Part shown: piece after piece, positions 47,564 through 56,876 of the stretch
Numbering within the stretch: the stretch's first letter is position 1
Layout: each line of letters opens with the position of its first letter
DNA from: Collinsella sp. MSK.8.10
GTDB taxonomy: Bacteria; Actinomycetota; Coriobacteriia; Coriobacteriales; Coriobacteriaceae
Length of the DNA stretch: 64,000 nt
Reading direction: 5' to 3'
NCBI RefSeq assembly: GCF_019041915.1
Contig: NZ_JAHPYF010000008.1
Location: 1-64,000, forward strand
Notes under the pieces: model-generated
What the model was told of the DNA's origin: nothing
What the model saw: only the letters and a program-made list of their open reading frames with translations
Databases searched by the model: none
Program-made: the position numbers and the translations under genes

Positions 47564-48391
47564 TTAGATGAGGCCGAAATGCTGCATCGCTGTGACGGTG
47601 CCGTCGTGTGCGACATCGTCGGTCACGTAGTCGGCGACCGCCTTGACCTCGGGCATGGCGTTGCCCATGGCCACGGCCGTCTCGACCGCAGCGAGCATGC
47701 CCAGGTCGTTACCCGAATCGCCGAAGCCAAAGGTGCGTGCGTTGCCGGTGCGACCCAGGTATTCCAGCGCTCGCGCCACGCCCACGCCCTTGTCGATGCC
47801 CTTGGGGCTCAGCTCGCGATTCTGACCACCGGTGTTGCACAGCTCAAACTCGCGATCGATAAAGCCATCATCGTTGGCTACGCGAGCCAGGTCGCTCGCG
47901 ACGATGCCTACCTTGCCCACGCGCAGACGGCCGTCGACGCGCATTTCCTCGGTGCTGTGCACCACAGAAGTGCCGATCAGAGACGACTGCTCAACACCCG
48001 CGGGTTCCAGGGCAAAAGTAGCCACGTTGGTCTCGAAAAAGGCTTCAATCCCTGCCGCGGCCATACGGCGTGCAAGCTCCTCAACAATGTCTTCGTCAAA
48101 GCAGTCCTCATACACCACGCGGCCCTCAACCTCGAGCGTGGCGCCCGCCATGGCAACGACGCCCGCGGGGTCGAGCGCACGCAAGCTATCGGCGATGAGC
48201 CACAGGGGGCGACCCGTGCAGATAAACGCCTTGTGTCCCGCGTCGCGCAGACGATGAAACGCCTCGACGACCGCCTGCGAGGGGCGAACCGCCGAAAAGT
48301 CCTTGTCGGTCATGTTGTCGGGATCGAACGACGTCAGCGTGCCGTCCACGTCAAAAAAGAGCACAGCGGGTTCGGGACACGCATCAATCAT
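47564..48391 (-). CDS. HAD-superfamily Cof-type phosphatase
   Basis: 275-aa haloacid dehalogenase-like hydrolase. Motif I is FFDVDGTLTSF with the nucleophile Asp, motif II is ICTGRP, the Cof-type cap lies in residues 85-190, and motifs III and IV are KGIDKGVGVARAL and GFGDSGNDLGMLAAV. Likely substrates are sugar phosphates or flavin-type phosphates. ATG 48391 has AAAGGA upstream. Divergent from rlmKL. Confidence 0.9.
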   Translation of the reverse strand: MIDACPEPAVLFFDVDGTLTSFDPDNMTDKDFSAVRPSQAVVEAFHRLRDAGHKAFICTGRPLWLIADSLRALDPAGVVAMAGATLEVEGRVVYEDCFDEDIVEELARRMAAAGIEAFFETNVATFALEPAGVEQSSLIGTSVVHSTEEMRVDGRLRVGKVGIVASDLARVANDDGFIDREFELCNTGGQNRELSPKGIDKGVGVARALEYLGRTGNARTFGFGDSGNDLGMLAAVETAVAMGNAMPEVKAVADYVTDDVAHDGTVTAMQHFGLI

Positions 48392-48466
48392 ATGGGTTCC
48401 TTTCGAGGATAAGGGCAAACGAAGCATCCATCATATAATGGAGCGACGCAACCAGAGAGGTCACCC

Positions 48467-51034
48467 ATGGAATTTTACGCAAGCTGCCCCGAAGGCTTTG
48501 AGTCCGCACTCGCCGATGAGCTTAAACGCCTCGGGCTTTCGCATGTTCGCCGGCTGAAGGGCCGCGCCACGTTTGAGGGCGAGCTCGAAGAAGGCTACCG
48601 CGCCTGTCTGTGGTCGCGCCTAGCGAGCCGCGTGTTTGCGGTGCTCGGGCGCTTTGAGGCGCAGGATGCCGATGAGCTGTACGATAGCGTTTACGACATC
48701 GCCTGGGAGAACATCGTCCGCCCCGGCGCCACCATTGCCATCACCGCCCGCGGCGTGACCGAGCAGCTGCGCAACACGCGCTTCTCGGCCCTGCGCGCCA
48801 AGGACGCGCTGTGCGACCGTCTGGCCGAGACCACGGGCCGTCGCGCCGATGTCGACGCTGCCGATCCCGACGTTCACCTGTTGCTTTCGCTGCGCCAGCG
48901 CCGCGCGAGCATCAGCCTGGACCTTTCGGGCGACCCGCTGTTCAAGCGCCTGCCGCCCGCGGCGACCCGTGCCGGCGAGGGTGCGCACGTGTTGCGCCCC
49001 GACTACGCCGCCCTGGTGCTGGCGCAGGTCGGCTGGACCGCACTATGCGAGCGCGAGCTGACGGCCGACGATTACGAAAACGAAGCCCTTCCCACGCTGA
49101 TCGATGCCTCGTGCGCCGGCGGCGGTCTGCTGCTGGAGGCCGTGAACATTCTGACCGACCGCGCCCCGGGCGCCGCACGCGAGCGCTGGGGCTTTGAGGG
49201 CTGGCAGCTGCACGACGCTGTCCTGTGGGAGCAGCTGCTTGCCGAGGCGCGCGAGCGCGAGGCGGCAGCGCGCGAGCGCCAGGCGCGCATCGTGGCCGTA
49301 GACATCGACCCCGCCGCCCGCAAGACTGCCGAGCGCATGGTCAAGTGCGCCGGCTACAAGCGTTTTGTCGACTTTTGTGCCGCCAAGCCCGCCACCGTGC
49401 TGGACCATGCGGGCGCCGTCGCCGGTGCCGCCCTGGTCGCGGACACGACCGAGACCCCGCTTTCGCTCATGCACGATGCCATGACGCTCATCGGCGAGCT
49501 GCGCCGCGCCCCCGAGCTCGCTTCGGCGCCGGTCGCCGCTCTCACCCGCGACGGCTTGCTGGCCCGCGCGCTCCACGCCGAGCCCGAGCGCTCGATCGCC
49601 GTCATGCCCAATAACGAGGAGGCGGCTCTTGAGGTTTGGCCCTCACTCGACCACGCCGCTGCAGCGTTTGAGGCTGCGACCAGCGCGGATGCCGAGGCCG
49701 AGGTTGCGGATGCCAACGAAGCCAACGACGAAGCCGCCGCCTCCTCCATGCCCGAACCTGCCGCCACGCTCGACTTGGGCGACGGCAAGCCGCTGCCCGT
49801 GCTCATCCCGGAGTCCGAGCAGTTCGCCAACCGCCTGCGCAAGAATGCCCGTCTGCGCCGCAAGTGGGCCAAGCGCGAGGGCGTGAGCTGCTATCGCGTC
49901 TACGATGCCGACCTGCCCGACTACTCCGCTGCCATCGACCTGTACGAGGGTTGCCCGCAGACGCCGGGCCGCTGGCTCGTCATCGCCGAATACGCCGCGC
50001 CCAAGACCATCGACCCCGCGCTGGCCCAGGCCCGCATGCTCGACATCTTGGCCATCGCGCCGCGCATCCTTGATGTTCCGGCCGAGCATGTGCACGCCAA
50101 GGCCCGCATGCGTTCGCGTGGCGGCTCGCAGTACGGCAAGCAGGGCGCCGGCAAGGGCGGATCGGGCGAGCGCGCCAACATCGCGCGCCGGCGTCTGCCG
50201 CTCATCGAAGAAGGCGGGCTCACCTTTGCCGTCAACTTTGACGACTACCTGGATGTGGGCATCTTCCTGGATCATCGCGTCACGCGCAACCTGGTGCGCG
50301 AGCACGCCAAGCAGGCGCGCCGCTTCCTCAACCTGTTTGCCTACACCGGCACTGCCACCTGCTACGCGGCCGATGGCGGCGTCGAGGAGACCGTGACGGT
50401 CGACCTTTCCAACACCTACCTGGACTGGGCCGAGCGCAATATGCGCCAGAACGGCTTTGTTGGTCCGCAGCATCATTTTGTGCGCGACGACGTGCTCGCC
50501 TGGATTCGCGACCAGCGCCAGACGCGCAACCGCTGGGACTTGATCTTTGTCGACCCGCCCACGTTCTCGAACTCGTCCAAGATGGGCCGCCGCACCTGGG
50601 ATGTCCAGCGCGACCATGTTGAGCTTTTGGCCGGCGTATCGCGCCTGCTCGCACAGGGCGGCCACGCCATCTTTAGCTGCAACCTGCGCGGCTTCCGCCC
50701 CGAGACACGCAAGCTCGCGCGCGCGGGCGTGGTGCTGGAGGACATTACGGCGCAGACCATCCCCGAGGATTTCGCACGCAACCAGAAGGTGCACCACTGC
50801 TATATCGTGCGCCGCCTGCCCATTGAGGACGCCATGGCCGAGGTCGGCTTTAGCGCCGAGGAGATTGCCGAGCGTGTCGAGGAGCTGCGCAACCCCGAGC
50901 CCCGCAAGCCTCGCGCGGCAGTACCCGCGCACGCGCAGGCCGGAGACCGAGGGCCGCGCGGCGACGGCAAACCCTCCCCCGCCGGCAAGCCCAAAAAGAA
51001 GAAGTTCTACGCCAGCAAACCCAGGGGCAAATAA
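48467..51034 (+). CDS. RlmKL-like 23S rRNA methyltransferase fusion; N-terminal catalytic half looks degenerate
   Basis: 855 aa in the arrangement of RlmKL (RlmL for m2G2445, RlmK for m7G2069). Residues 1-160 hold a THUMP domain. In the RlmL half the SAM motif normally DxxCGSGT reads DASCAGGG (Asp213), and the catalytic NPPYG is not found; the region after VAVDIDPAARKTAE is an Ala/Glu-rich stretch (residues 290-450). The RlmK half is intact: EGVSCYRVYDADLPDYSAAID, NLFAYTGTATCYAADGG and the catalytic DPPTFSNSSKM at Asp696. The Lys-rich tail follows a low-complexity Pro/Ala stretch. RBS GAGAGG. Activity is therefore expected only from the C-terminal half. Confidence 0.87.
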   Translation: MEFYASCPEGFESALADELKRLGLSHVRRLKGRATFEGELEEGYRACLWSRLASRVFAVLGRFEAQDADELYDSVYDIAWENIVRPGATIAITARGVTEQLRNTRFSALRAKDALCDRLAETTGRRADVDAADPDVHLLLSLRQRRASISLDLSGDPLFKRLPPAATRAGEGAHVLRPDYAALVLAQVGWTALCERELTADDYENEALPTLIDASCAGGGLLLEAVNILTDRAPGAARERWGFEGWQLHDAVLWEQLLAEAREREAAARERQARIVAVDIDPAARKTAERMVKCAGYKRFVDFCAAKPATVLDHAGAVAGAALVADTTETPLSLMHDAMTLIGELRRAPELASAPVAALTRDGLLARALHAEPERSIAVMPNNEEAALEVWPSLDHAAAAFEAATSADAEAEVADANEANDEAAASSMPEPAATLDLGDGKPLPVLIPESEQFANRLRKNARLRRKWAKREGVSCYRVYDADLPDYSAAIDLYEGCPQTPGRWLVIAEYAAPKTIDPALAQARMLDILAIAPRILDVPAEHVHAKARMRSRGGSQYGKQGAGKGGSGERANIARRRLPLIEEGGLTFAVNFDDYLDVGIFLDHRVTRNLVREHAKQARRFLNLFAYTGTATCYAADGGVEETVTVDLSNTYLDWAERNMRQNGFVGPQHHFVRDDVLAWIRDQRQTRNRWDLIFVDPPTFSNSSKMGRRTWDVQRDHVELLAGVSRLLAQGGHAIFSCNLRGFRPETRKLARAGVVLEDITAQTIPEDFARNQKVHHCYIVRRLPIEDAMAEVGFSAEEIAERVEELRNPEPRKPRAAVPAHAQAGDRGPRGDGKPSPAGKPKKKKFYASKPRGK

Positions 51035-51038
51035 ACAA

Positions 51039-51105
51039 AGTTGCGGTGGAATATGGACTGTTTGGCCGCCAAATAGGCCATTTCCGTCCGTATTTCACCG
51101 CAACT
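51039..51105. repeat. Inverted repeat between convergent rlmKL and kdpE
   Basis: AGTTGCGGTGGAATATGGAC (51039-51058) pairs with its near-complement at 51086-51105 with two differences. The loop contains a further TGGCC/GGCCA-type pair. It could serve as a two-way transcript end. Confidence 0.65.
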
Positions 51106-51129
51106 CATATTGGGACGGTGGTTGGCGAT

Positions 51130-51843
51130 CTAGCCTTGGGTGACCAATCGGTAACCGATGCCCACGTGTGTTTGGATATAGCGCGGGTGCGCGGGGTCGG
51201 ACTCGATCTTCTTGCGCAGCGTGCCCATAAAGACGCGCAGGCTCGCCAGGTCGCTCTTAGTTGCCGTACCCCAAATCTCGTGCAGGATAAACTGGTGCGT
51301 TAGTACCTTGTCGGCGTTATGTGCCAGCAGGCACAAGAGCTTGTACTCAATCGGCGTCAGATGCAGCTCCTCGCCATCCATCGTGGCAATGCCGGCATCA
51401 AAGTCGATATGCAGCTCACCGGTATCGAACGAGCCCTCGGAGGCAACACCACCCGTCTGCGCATACGAAAGGCGCCTGAGCGTCGTGCGAATGCGCGCGA
51501 GCAGTTCCTCGACCGAAAACGGCTTGGTCAGGTAGTCGTCGGCACCGGCATCGAGCGCGCGGATCTTATCCGCGTCCTCGCTGCGCGCCGAGACCACAAT
51601 GATCGGCATGCCCGACCATGTGCGCACCGACTCCACCACCTTGACGCCGTCCATATCGGGCAGGCCCAGATCGAGCAGCACAATGCTCGGCGCCTGCGAT
51701 GAGGCGGCGGCGATGGCGGCATGGGCGGTCTCCACAGCCATATGACGCAAGCCGTGCGCCTCGAGCGCGGCAACAATAAGATTGCGAACGGCGGGGTCGT
51801 CCTCAACGACCAAGATGAGCGGTTTTACGGCAGAGTTCGGCAC
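51130..51843 (-). CDS. kdpE: KdpE-like response regulator
   Basis: OmpR/PhoB-type response regulator, 237 aa. The receiver domain has ILVVEDDPAVRNLI, phospho-acceptor Asp in LLDLGLPDMDG, SAR and the switch Lys in YLTKPFSVEELLARI. The winged-helix output domain has LTPIEYKLLCLLAHNADKVLTHQFILHEIWG and RVFMGTLRKKIE. The KdpE group is inferred from the partner kinase. GTG 51843 has AAGGAG upstream; its ribosome-binding site overlaps the end of kdpD. Cytosolic DNA-binding protein. Confidence 0.88.
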   Translation of the reverse strand: MPNSAVKPLILVVEDDPAVRNLIVAALEAHGLRHMAVETAHAAIAAASSQAPSIVLLDLGLPDMDGVKVVESVRTWSGMPIIVVSARSEDADKIRALDAGADDYLTKPFSVEELLARIRTTLRRLSYAQTGGVASEGSFDTGELHIDFDAGIATMDGEELHLTPIEYKLLCLLAHNADKVLTHQFILHEIWGTATKSDLASLRVFMGTLRKKIESDPAHPRYIQTHVGIGYRLVTQG

Positions 51844-51847
51844 AGCG

Positions 51848-53473
51848 CTACTCCTTATCAAACGAAACGTCGGCGGCGGGAAGTTCAATCGTAAAGACCG
51901 AACCGTGCGGGTCCGCCGCGGCAACCTCTATGCTACCGCCATGTGCCAACGCAATGGAACGGCAGAGCGAAAGACCCAAGCCAACGCTGCGGTGGCTGTC
52001 GGCCAGACCATGGTTGGCGGTATAGAACGACTCGAAGATCCGTTCGCGATCCTCGGGTGCGATGCCCGGACCATCATCGGCCACCGAGCACGCCACGCGT
52101 CCATCGTCGACGCTAATCGAAATCATGATATGCGAGCCCGCGGGCGTATAGGTGATGGCGTTGTTCACCAGATTGACCACCAGCTGCACCATCAGGCGTG
52201 CATCGACGTTGACGAGCGCCGGCTCATCGCACGCCACCACCTTAAGGTCGTGCTCGCGCACGGCAGGGTTCACGTGGCGCAGCGCCTCCTCGACGATATC
52301 GTCCATGAGCTCGAGCGTGGTCGACAGGCGCATACCGCCACCCTCGAGCTTGGTGATGGCGAGCAGATTCTCGACGGTGGCGTTGAGCCACAGCGCATCC
52401 GAGCGAATGGATAGAAGCAGGCCGCGGCGCGTCTGGGCATCGAGCACCGCGGTGCCGGTCGAGCCCTGATCGAGCAGCACGTCGGCATTACCCGAAATAC
52501 TGGTAAGCGGCGTGCGCAGATCGTGCGAAATGGAGCGCAACAGGTTGGCGCGCAGCTGTTCGTTTTTGGCGAGCACCGCCGCTTCCTCGCGGGCCTCCAT
52601 GGCGCGGGCGCGGTCGAGCGCCAGCTCGCCTTCGCTCACGATGGCATCGGCAAGCGTCCGCTCCTCATGCGTCAGCACGTCGGGCTCGGCAACGATGGCC
52701 AGCACGCCCACCACCGAGGCGGGGTCGCCCGAGCGGACGAAACCGTCGCCCGTGCGAACCGTCAGGTAGATGCCATAAAACGCCGAGCCGCCATAGGTGG
52801 CATCGAGCGGCGTTCCCACATAGGCGGACGCCGAGAGCCGCGGCGGCATCTGCGGCGCCAGTTCATGCACCGGCGCGGCATCGCCCACGGCCGTGTATGT
52901 CGCGCGCGGCAGCAGGTCATCGCCCTCGGCGTCGGCGCTGTACCACACGACCGGACAGCCCGAAAGACGCGCCAGCTGCGTTGCCATGGCATGGACAATC
53001 TGCTGCTCGTCGGCGCAGCGCTGCAGCATGCGGTTGGTCTCGAGCACCATATGCGTGCGACGGTCGCTGGCGGCAGCCTGCGCCAAGGCCCGGCGCAGGG
53101 CCAACGCAATCGAGCTCGACACAAGCGAGACCACAAACATGATGAAGAACATGCCGGGATAGACGCGGTCGATAAACGACAGCGAGCAGCGCGGGTCGAC
53201 AAACAAGAAGTTGTAGAGCGCCACGGCGGCAGCCGAGCTCAGCAAGCAATACAGGCGACTGCAGGTAAAGAATGCGCACAACTGAACGGCGAACACATAG
53301 ACGATCATGATGCTCGGCGCGAGACCCGGATGGTCGAGCAGCGCGCCCACGATCGTCGCCGCGACCAGCAGCCCCACCGATACGCAGGCGTCATACAGAG
53401 GAGTGCGGCGCGTCAGCGTTGTGCGCCGCCACCAAAAGCTATCGGCAATATCGCCGTCCGTACGGACGTCCAT
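51848..53473 (-). CDS. kdpD: KdpD-type sensor histidine kinase lacking the N-terminal KdpD domains
   Basis: 541 aa versus about 900 for classical KdpD. It begins with the four-helix DUF4118 membrane block (residues 25-125; FVDPRCSLSF), then a GAF-like region, the H-box SISHDLRTPLTSISGNADVLL, N-box NLVNNAITYTPAGSHI, and DDGPGIAPEDRERIFESFY with GLGLSL. The cytosolic KdpD sensor and Usp domains that normally precede the membrane part are missing. The kinase domains are complete, so signalling to KdpE is expected. It lies next to kup rather than kdpFABC. Confidence 0.88.
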   Translation of the reverse strand: MDVRTDGDIADSFWWRRTTLTRRTPLYDACVSVGLLVAATIVGALLDHPGLAPSIMIVYVFAVQLCAFFTCSRLYCLLSSAAAVALYNFLFVDPRCSLSFIDRVYPGMFFIMFVVSLVSSSIALALRRALAQAAASDRRTHMVLETNRMLQRCADEQQIVHAMATQLARLSGCPVVWYSADAEGDDLLPRATYTAVGDAAPVHELAPQMPPRLSASAYVGTPLDATYGGSAFYGIYLTVRTGDGFVRSGDPASVVGVLAIVAEPDVLTHEERTLADAIVSEGELALDRARAMEAREEAAVLAKNEQLRANLLRSISHDLRTPLTSISGNADVLLDQGSTGTAVLDAQTRRGLLLSIRSDALWLNATVENLLAITKLEGGGMRLSTTLELMDDIVEEALRHVNPAVREHDLKVVACDEPALVNVDARLMVQLVVNLVNNAITYTPAGSHIMISISVDDGRVACSVADDGPGIAPEDRERIFESFYTANHGLADSHRSVGLGLSLCRSIALAHGGSIEVAAADPHGSVFTIELPAADVSFDKE

Positions 53474-53501
53474 CAGCGTCCCGCCCCTCTCTCAAAAACA
53501 A

Positions 53502-53540
53502 AAACCACCACAAAGGGGACAGGCACCTTTGTGGTGGTTT
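53502..53540 (-). terminator. Terminator after the kup-small protein unit
   Basis: A perfect 15-bp stem AAACCACCACAAAGG/CCTTTGTGGTGGTTT with a 9-nt loop, followed on the minus strand by TTGTTTTTG. It separates the kup transcript from kdpDE. Confidence 0.8.
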
Positions 53541-53585
53541 CCCTTGTGGTGGTTCCAAGTGTATAGCCTTTGCAACCGGCGGTCG

Positions 53586-53780
53586 CTAGACAAACAGCAC
53601 GTGCGCGAGCAGGGCACACACGCACACCGCTCCAAATACCAGTGCCACGATCGAGATCACGCGGTCGGCCATATCCATGTTGGCACGGTTCGTAAGGAAC
53701 CGATCTTCGGCGGCGTCGACACGCGCCTCACGCACCATTTCGACCACCGCCTCACGGCCATCGAGCGCCTTTGTATCCAT
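53586..53780 (-). CDS. Small single-pass membrane protein beside kup
   Basis: 64 aa: a charged N-terminal half (MDTKALDGREAVVEMVREARVDAAEDRFLTN) and one C-terminal membrane segment (about 41-63, VISIVALVFGAVCVCALLAHVLF). ATG 53780 is supported by GGGGAGG. It follows kup by 60 bp on the same strand and precedes a terminator, so it is probably co-transcribed. A role as a potassium-transport accessory peptide is speculation. Confidence 0.7.
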   Translation of the reverse strand: MDTKALDGREAVVEMVREARVDAAEDRFLTNRANMDMADRVISIVALVFGAVCVCALLAHVLFV

Positions 53781-53840
53781 GTTTACCTCCCCGGCCTCAT
53801 GCTTATCCATCAAAAACCAACTCCGTGTAGCCGCCGACGT

Positions 53841-55868
53841 CTACGGCCGCTCGTTGGGGGCCAGGCGCTGCATCTTGTTCACGGCCTTGAACTTAGTGAA
53901 CAGCGGCACGTACTCAAAGCTCACGTTGGAGTTCTCCAGGCCGTACCAGCGTGCAGGGGTGCCGGCGGCGCGGCGGATGATGTACTTGAGCGTGATGGCC
54001 GTACGCTCGCTCGGCTCCACATCGCTTTCAGGCGCCAGAAGCTTACGAATCAGGACGAACTTGAACGTACCGATGTTGCCCGGATCCTTGTAGACCGAGT
54101 AGTCATGCGTCTGCGCCGGCAGCTCGCCGGTGGCAGCCAGATCCTGAACGACCTGACGCAGATAGGCATTGACGCGCTGGTTAATCTTGTAGCCCAGGTA
54201 CAGATGCACGCGGAACACGTAGTCGGTGCCGAACGTCTCGACCGAATAGGCAAAGGTGTGCGGTTCGTCCATGGTCTCGACATTCACAAACCACCAGGCG
54301 CGGGCGCGCTTGGGATGCTTGTCCAAGATCGAATAGACGATATCGCGGTCGATGTAGTCGGTATGGGTGTCCTTGGTCAGGTACACGACGTTGTCGCTCA
54401 TGCGCTCGTAACGGTCGTCGTCGCGCAGGCGCTTGAGCTGCGGCAGGTAGCTGCGCAGCGGCAGCAGCGTAAACTGGCGCTGCTCGACCGCCGTGCCGTT
54501 GTACCAGCACACCATAATGCCCATGATGAGTGCAGCCATGAGGATGGTGAAATAGCCGCCGTGGAAGAACTTGGTGAGCGAGCTCACGAAGAAGAAGCCT
54601 TCGAGCAAAAGGAAGAAGGCCGCGAAGATCCACGGAGCAACCTTGAGCTTGCGCTCCTCGTGCAGGTAGAAGAAGAGCAGCAGCGTGGTGCACATCATAG
54701 TCAGCGTAATGGCAAGGCCGTACGCGGCTTCCATATGCGCCGAGTTCTGGAACAGCAGCACCACGATGACGCAGCCTACGAGCATGACGTTGTTGACCAT
54801 GGGGATGTAGAGCTGGCCCTTGGTCTCGGCAGGGTAGAAGACCTGCATGTGCGGCATGAGGTCCAGACGGCTGGCCTCGGACACCAGCGAGAATGCGCCG
54901 GTGATGAGCGCCTGCGAGGCAATGATGGCCGCGACGGTGGAAAGGCCGACGGCAAACGGGCGCAGACCCGGGGCGAGCATCTGGTAGAACGGGTTGAGGT
55001 CGGCAATGCCCATGAGCTCGGGGTTGACAGCGTTGTTCATAAGCCAAGCGCCCTGGCCCATATAGGAAAGCAGCAGGCAGCACTTAACGAACGGCCAGGT
55101 AGCGTAGATGTTGCCGCGGCCGACGTGGCCCATGTCGGAGTAGAGCGCCTCGGCACCGGTGGTGGCGAGGAAGCAACTGCCCAGAATCATGATGCCCGCG
55201 TGGTTGTTGGGGCTCAGCAAAAAGGCGATGCCGCGCACCGGGTTGAGGCACAGCAGCACGGCGGGGTGCTGGAAAACAAAGAACAGACCCGTGCCGCCCA
55301 GGAACAGGAACCACAGCGTCATGATGGGGCCAAAGGCGTGACCGATCTTGGCCGTACCGATGCGCTGAACCAAGAAGAGCACGATGATGATGGCGAGCGT
55401 AATGGCGACGACGCGGCCCTGGTCATCGCCCAGCACGGCATGGACCGCCGGGATGGTGCGCAGGCCCTCGATGGCCGTGGTAACGGTAACGGCCGGCGTC
55501 AGGATGCCGTCGGCGAGCAGCGCGGCGCCACCCAGCATGGCGGGGATGATAAGCCACTTGCCGCAGCGCTTGACCAGGCTGTACAGGGCAAAGATACCGC
55601 CCTCGCCATGGTTATCGGCGCGCAGCGAGATGAGCACATACTTGATGGTGGTCAGCAACGTGACCGTCCACACGACAAGGGAGAGCGCGCCGAGCACGAA
55701 CTCCTCCGTGACGCTTCCGATGCCGCCGTTGCCGGCAACGAGCGCCTTGGTTACATACATGGGGCTGGTGCCGATATCGCCGTACACCACGCCCAGCGTG
55801 ACGAGCATCGCCGAGATGCTCACAGGAATCGCAGCGTGCGAAGCTGCCTCCTTGGCCTTTTGTTCCAT
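53841..55868 (-). CDS. kup: Kup-family potassium uptake protein
   Basis: Potassium/proton symporter of 675 aa. The family opening LVTLGVVYGDIGTSPMYV and the block EGGIFALYSLVKRCGKW are diagnostic. About 12 membrane segments fill residues 15-460, and a C-terminal hydrophilic domain of about 200 residues is probably cytosolic. ATG 55868 has GGGAGG upstream; an earlier TTG at 55886 overlaps this site. Beside kdpDE, which suggests that the two-component system may respond to or regulate potassium uptake here. Confidence 0.94.
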   Translation of the reverse strand: MEQKAKEAASHAAIPVSISAMLVTLGVVYGDIGTSPMYVTKALVAGNGGIGSVTEEFVLGALSLVVWTVTLLTTIKYVLISLRADNHGEGGIFALYSLVKRCGKWLIIPAMLGGAALLADGILTPAVTVTTAIEGLRTIPAVHAVLGDDQGRVVAITLAIIIVLFLVQRIGTAKIGHAFGPIMTLWFLFLGGTGLFFVFQHPAVLLCLNPVRGIAFLLSPNNHAGIMILGSCFLATTGAEALYSDMGHVGRGNIYATWPFVKCCLLLSYMGQGAWLMNNAVNPELMGIADLNPFYQMLAPGLRPFAVGLSTVAAIIASQALITGAFSLVSEASRLDLMPHMQVFYPAETKGQLYIPMVNNVMLVGCVIVVLLFQNSAHMEAAYGLAITLTMMCTTLLLFFYLHEERKLKVAPWIFAAFFLLLEGFFFVSSLTKFFHGGYFTILMAALIMGIMVCWYNGTAVEQRQFTLLPLRSYLPQLKRLRDDDRYERMSDNVVYLTKDTHTDYIDRDIVYSILDKHPKRARAWWFVNVETMDEPHTFAYSVETFGTDYVFRVHLYLGYKINQRVNAYLRQVVQDLAATGELPAQTHDYSVYKDPGNIGTFKFVLIRKLLAPESDVEPSERTAITLKYIIRRAAGTPARWYGLENSNVSFEYVPLFTKFKAVNKMQRLAPNERP

Positions 55869-55992
55869 AAGCCGGTTTCCTCCCAACTTTAATGTTCGAA
55901 GGAATTATAGGTAATCGGCCCATGTTTGAATGGCACTGTTTTCCCAGCTAGATAAACATTTATACGGCCTTTAAGCCACCTCGGCGATATGG

Positions 55993-56024
55993 AATGTGAC
56001 AAAGGGACTGTCTCTTTGTCGCAT
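55993..56024. repeat. Family C palindrome, copy 6
   Basis: AATGTGACAAAGGGACTGT and inverted half, 3 bp from the nitroreductase stop codon. Confidence 0.78.
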
Positions 56025-56027
56025 CCG

Positions 56028-56876
56028 TCATTTTCCGAGCCAATTTTTGAACCACCACTCCATGGAGCGGCTCATCTCGGCCATAAAGGGACTCGTGTGC
56101 TTGCGGGTATAGATGTCCACGACGCGCTCCCCCACCACGCGGGCATGCGGACGGAACATCGCGTCCATCTCGGCTACCTGCGCGTCCATAGTCGCAGCAT
56201 CGGCGCGGCAGTAGCGCTCCTCGTGCACCAGGTTCACCACGGGATGCGCAATGGCCGGACGCTCCTTACGGGGCGTGCCGATGATGAGCATCGACAGCGG
56301 CATGGTATACGGAGGCAGATCGAGCAGCTCGGCCACTTCCTCGGCATTCTCGACGATATCACCGATGTAGCAGCTCCCCAGGCCCAGGGCCTCGGCGGCG
56401 ACCACGGCGTTTTGCGCAGCGATCACGGCGTCCTGGGCCGCGATGGCAAAGTCACCCAAACCCGGTGCACGGCGGGGCGCCTTGCCCGTGCGCTCGACAA
56501 ACTCGGGCTCAAAGCAGCCCACGTGCTCAAACAGATCGATCCACTTGGCATAGTCGACCACAAATATAAGTGCCCAGGGCGCCTTGGCGATCATGGGCTG
56601 GTGGTCGCACAGGTCGGCCAGACGATCCAGCGTAGCCTGCTCGCGAATGCTCACGATGGAATACATCATCATGGCGCCCGCCGACGGCGCGCGACTCGCC
56701 GCATGCAAAATTGCCGCCCGCTGCTCGTCGGTCACCGCCACGGGACGGTCGTCGTCATCACGCGCGAAGGCACGCGTGGAGGAACGGTGCTCCAACGTGT
56801 CCAGCACCGCATTGCCCGTCGTCTCGACCGGATAGCCGTTCGTATCCACAGCCTTGGTGCAAACCTGCTCGTTCAT
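56028..56876 (-). CDS. Nitroreductase family protein
   Basis: FMN-dependent NAD(P)H oxidoreductase, 282 aa. FMN contacts are in HRSSTRAFA near the start and in SRAPSAGAMMMYSI, and LGLGSCYIGDIVENAEEVAELL carries the typical helix. The C-terminal ~60 residues after GTPRKERP are an extension with HARVVGERVVDIYTRKH. Likely reduces quinones or nitro compounds; a flavin-destruction role is less likely. Divergent from the LTA-synthase-like gene. ATG 56876 has GAGGATGAGG upstream. Confidence 0.88.
   Translation of the reverse strand: MNEQVCTKAVDTNGYPVETTGNAVLDTLEHRSSTRAFARDDDDRPVAVTDEQRAAILHAASRAPSAGAMMMYSIVSIREQATLDRLADLCDHQPMIAKAPWALIFVVDYAKWIDLFEHVGCFEPEFVERTGKAPRRAPGLGDFAIAAQDAVIAAQNAVVAAEALGLGSCYIGDIVENAEEVAELLDLPPYTMPLSMLIIGTPRKERPAIAHPVVNLVHEERYCRADAATMDAQVAEMDAMFRPHARVVGERVVDIYTRKHTSPFMAEMSRSMEWWFKNWLGK

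Noticed and set aside
53307-55892. 861-codon plus-strand ORF opposite kup
   Set aside because: Antisense shadow; kup has clear family motifs and a ribosome-binding site.
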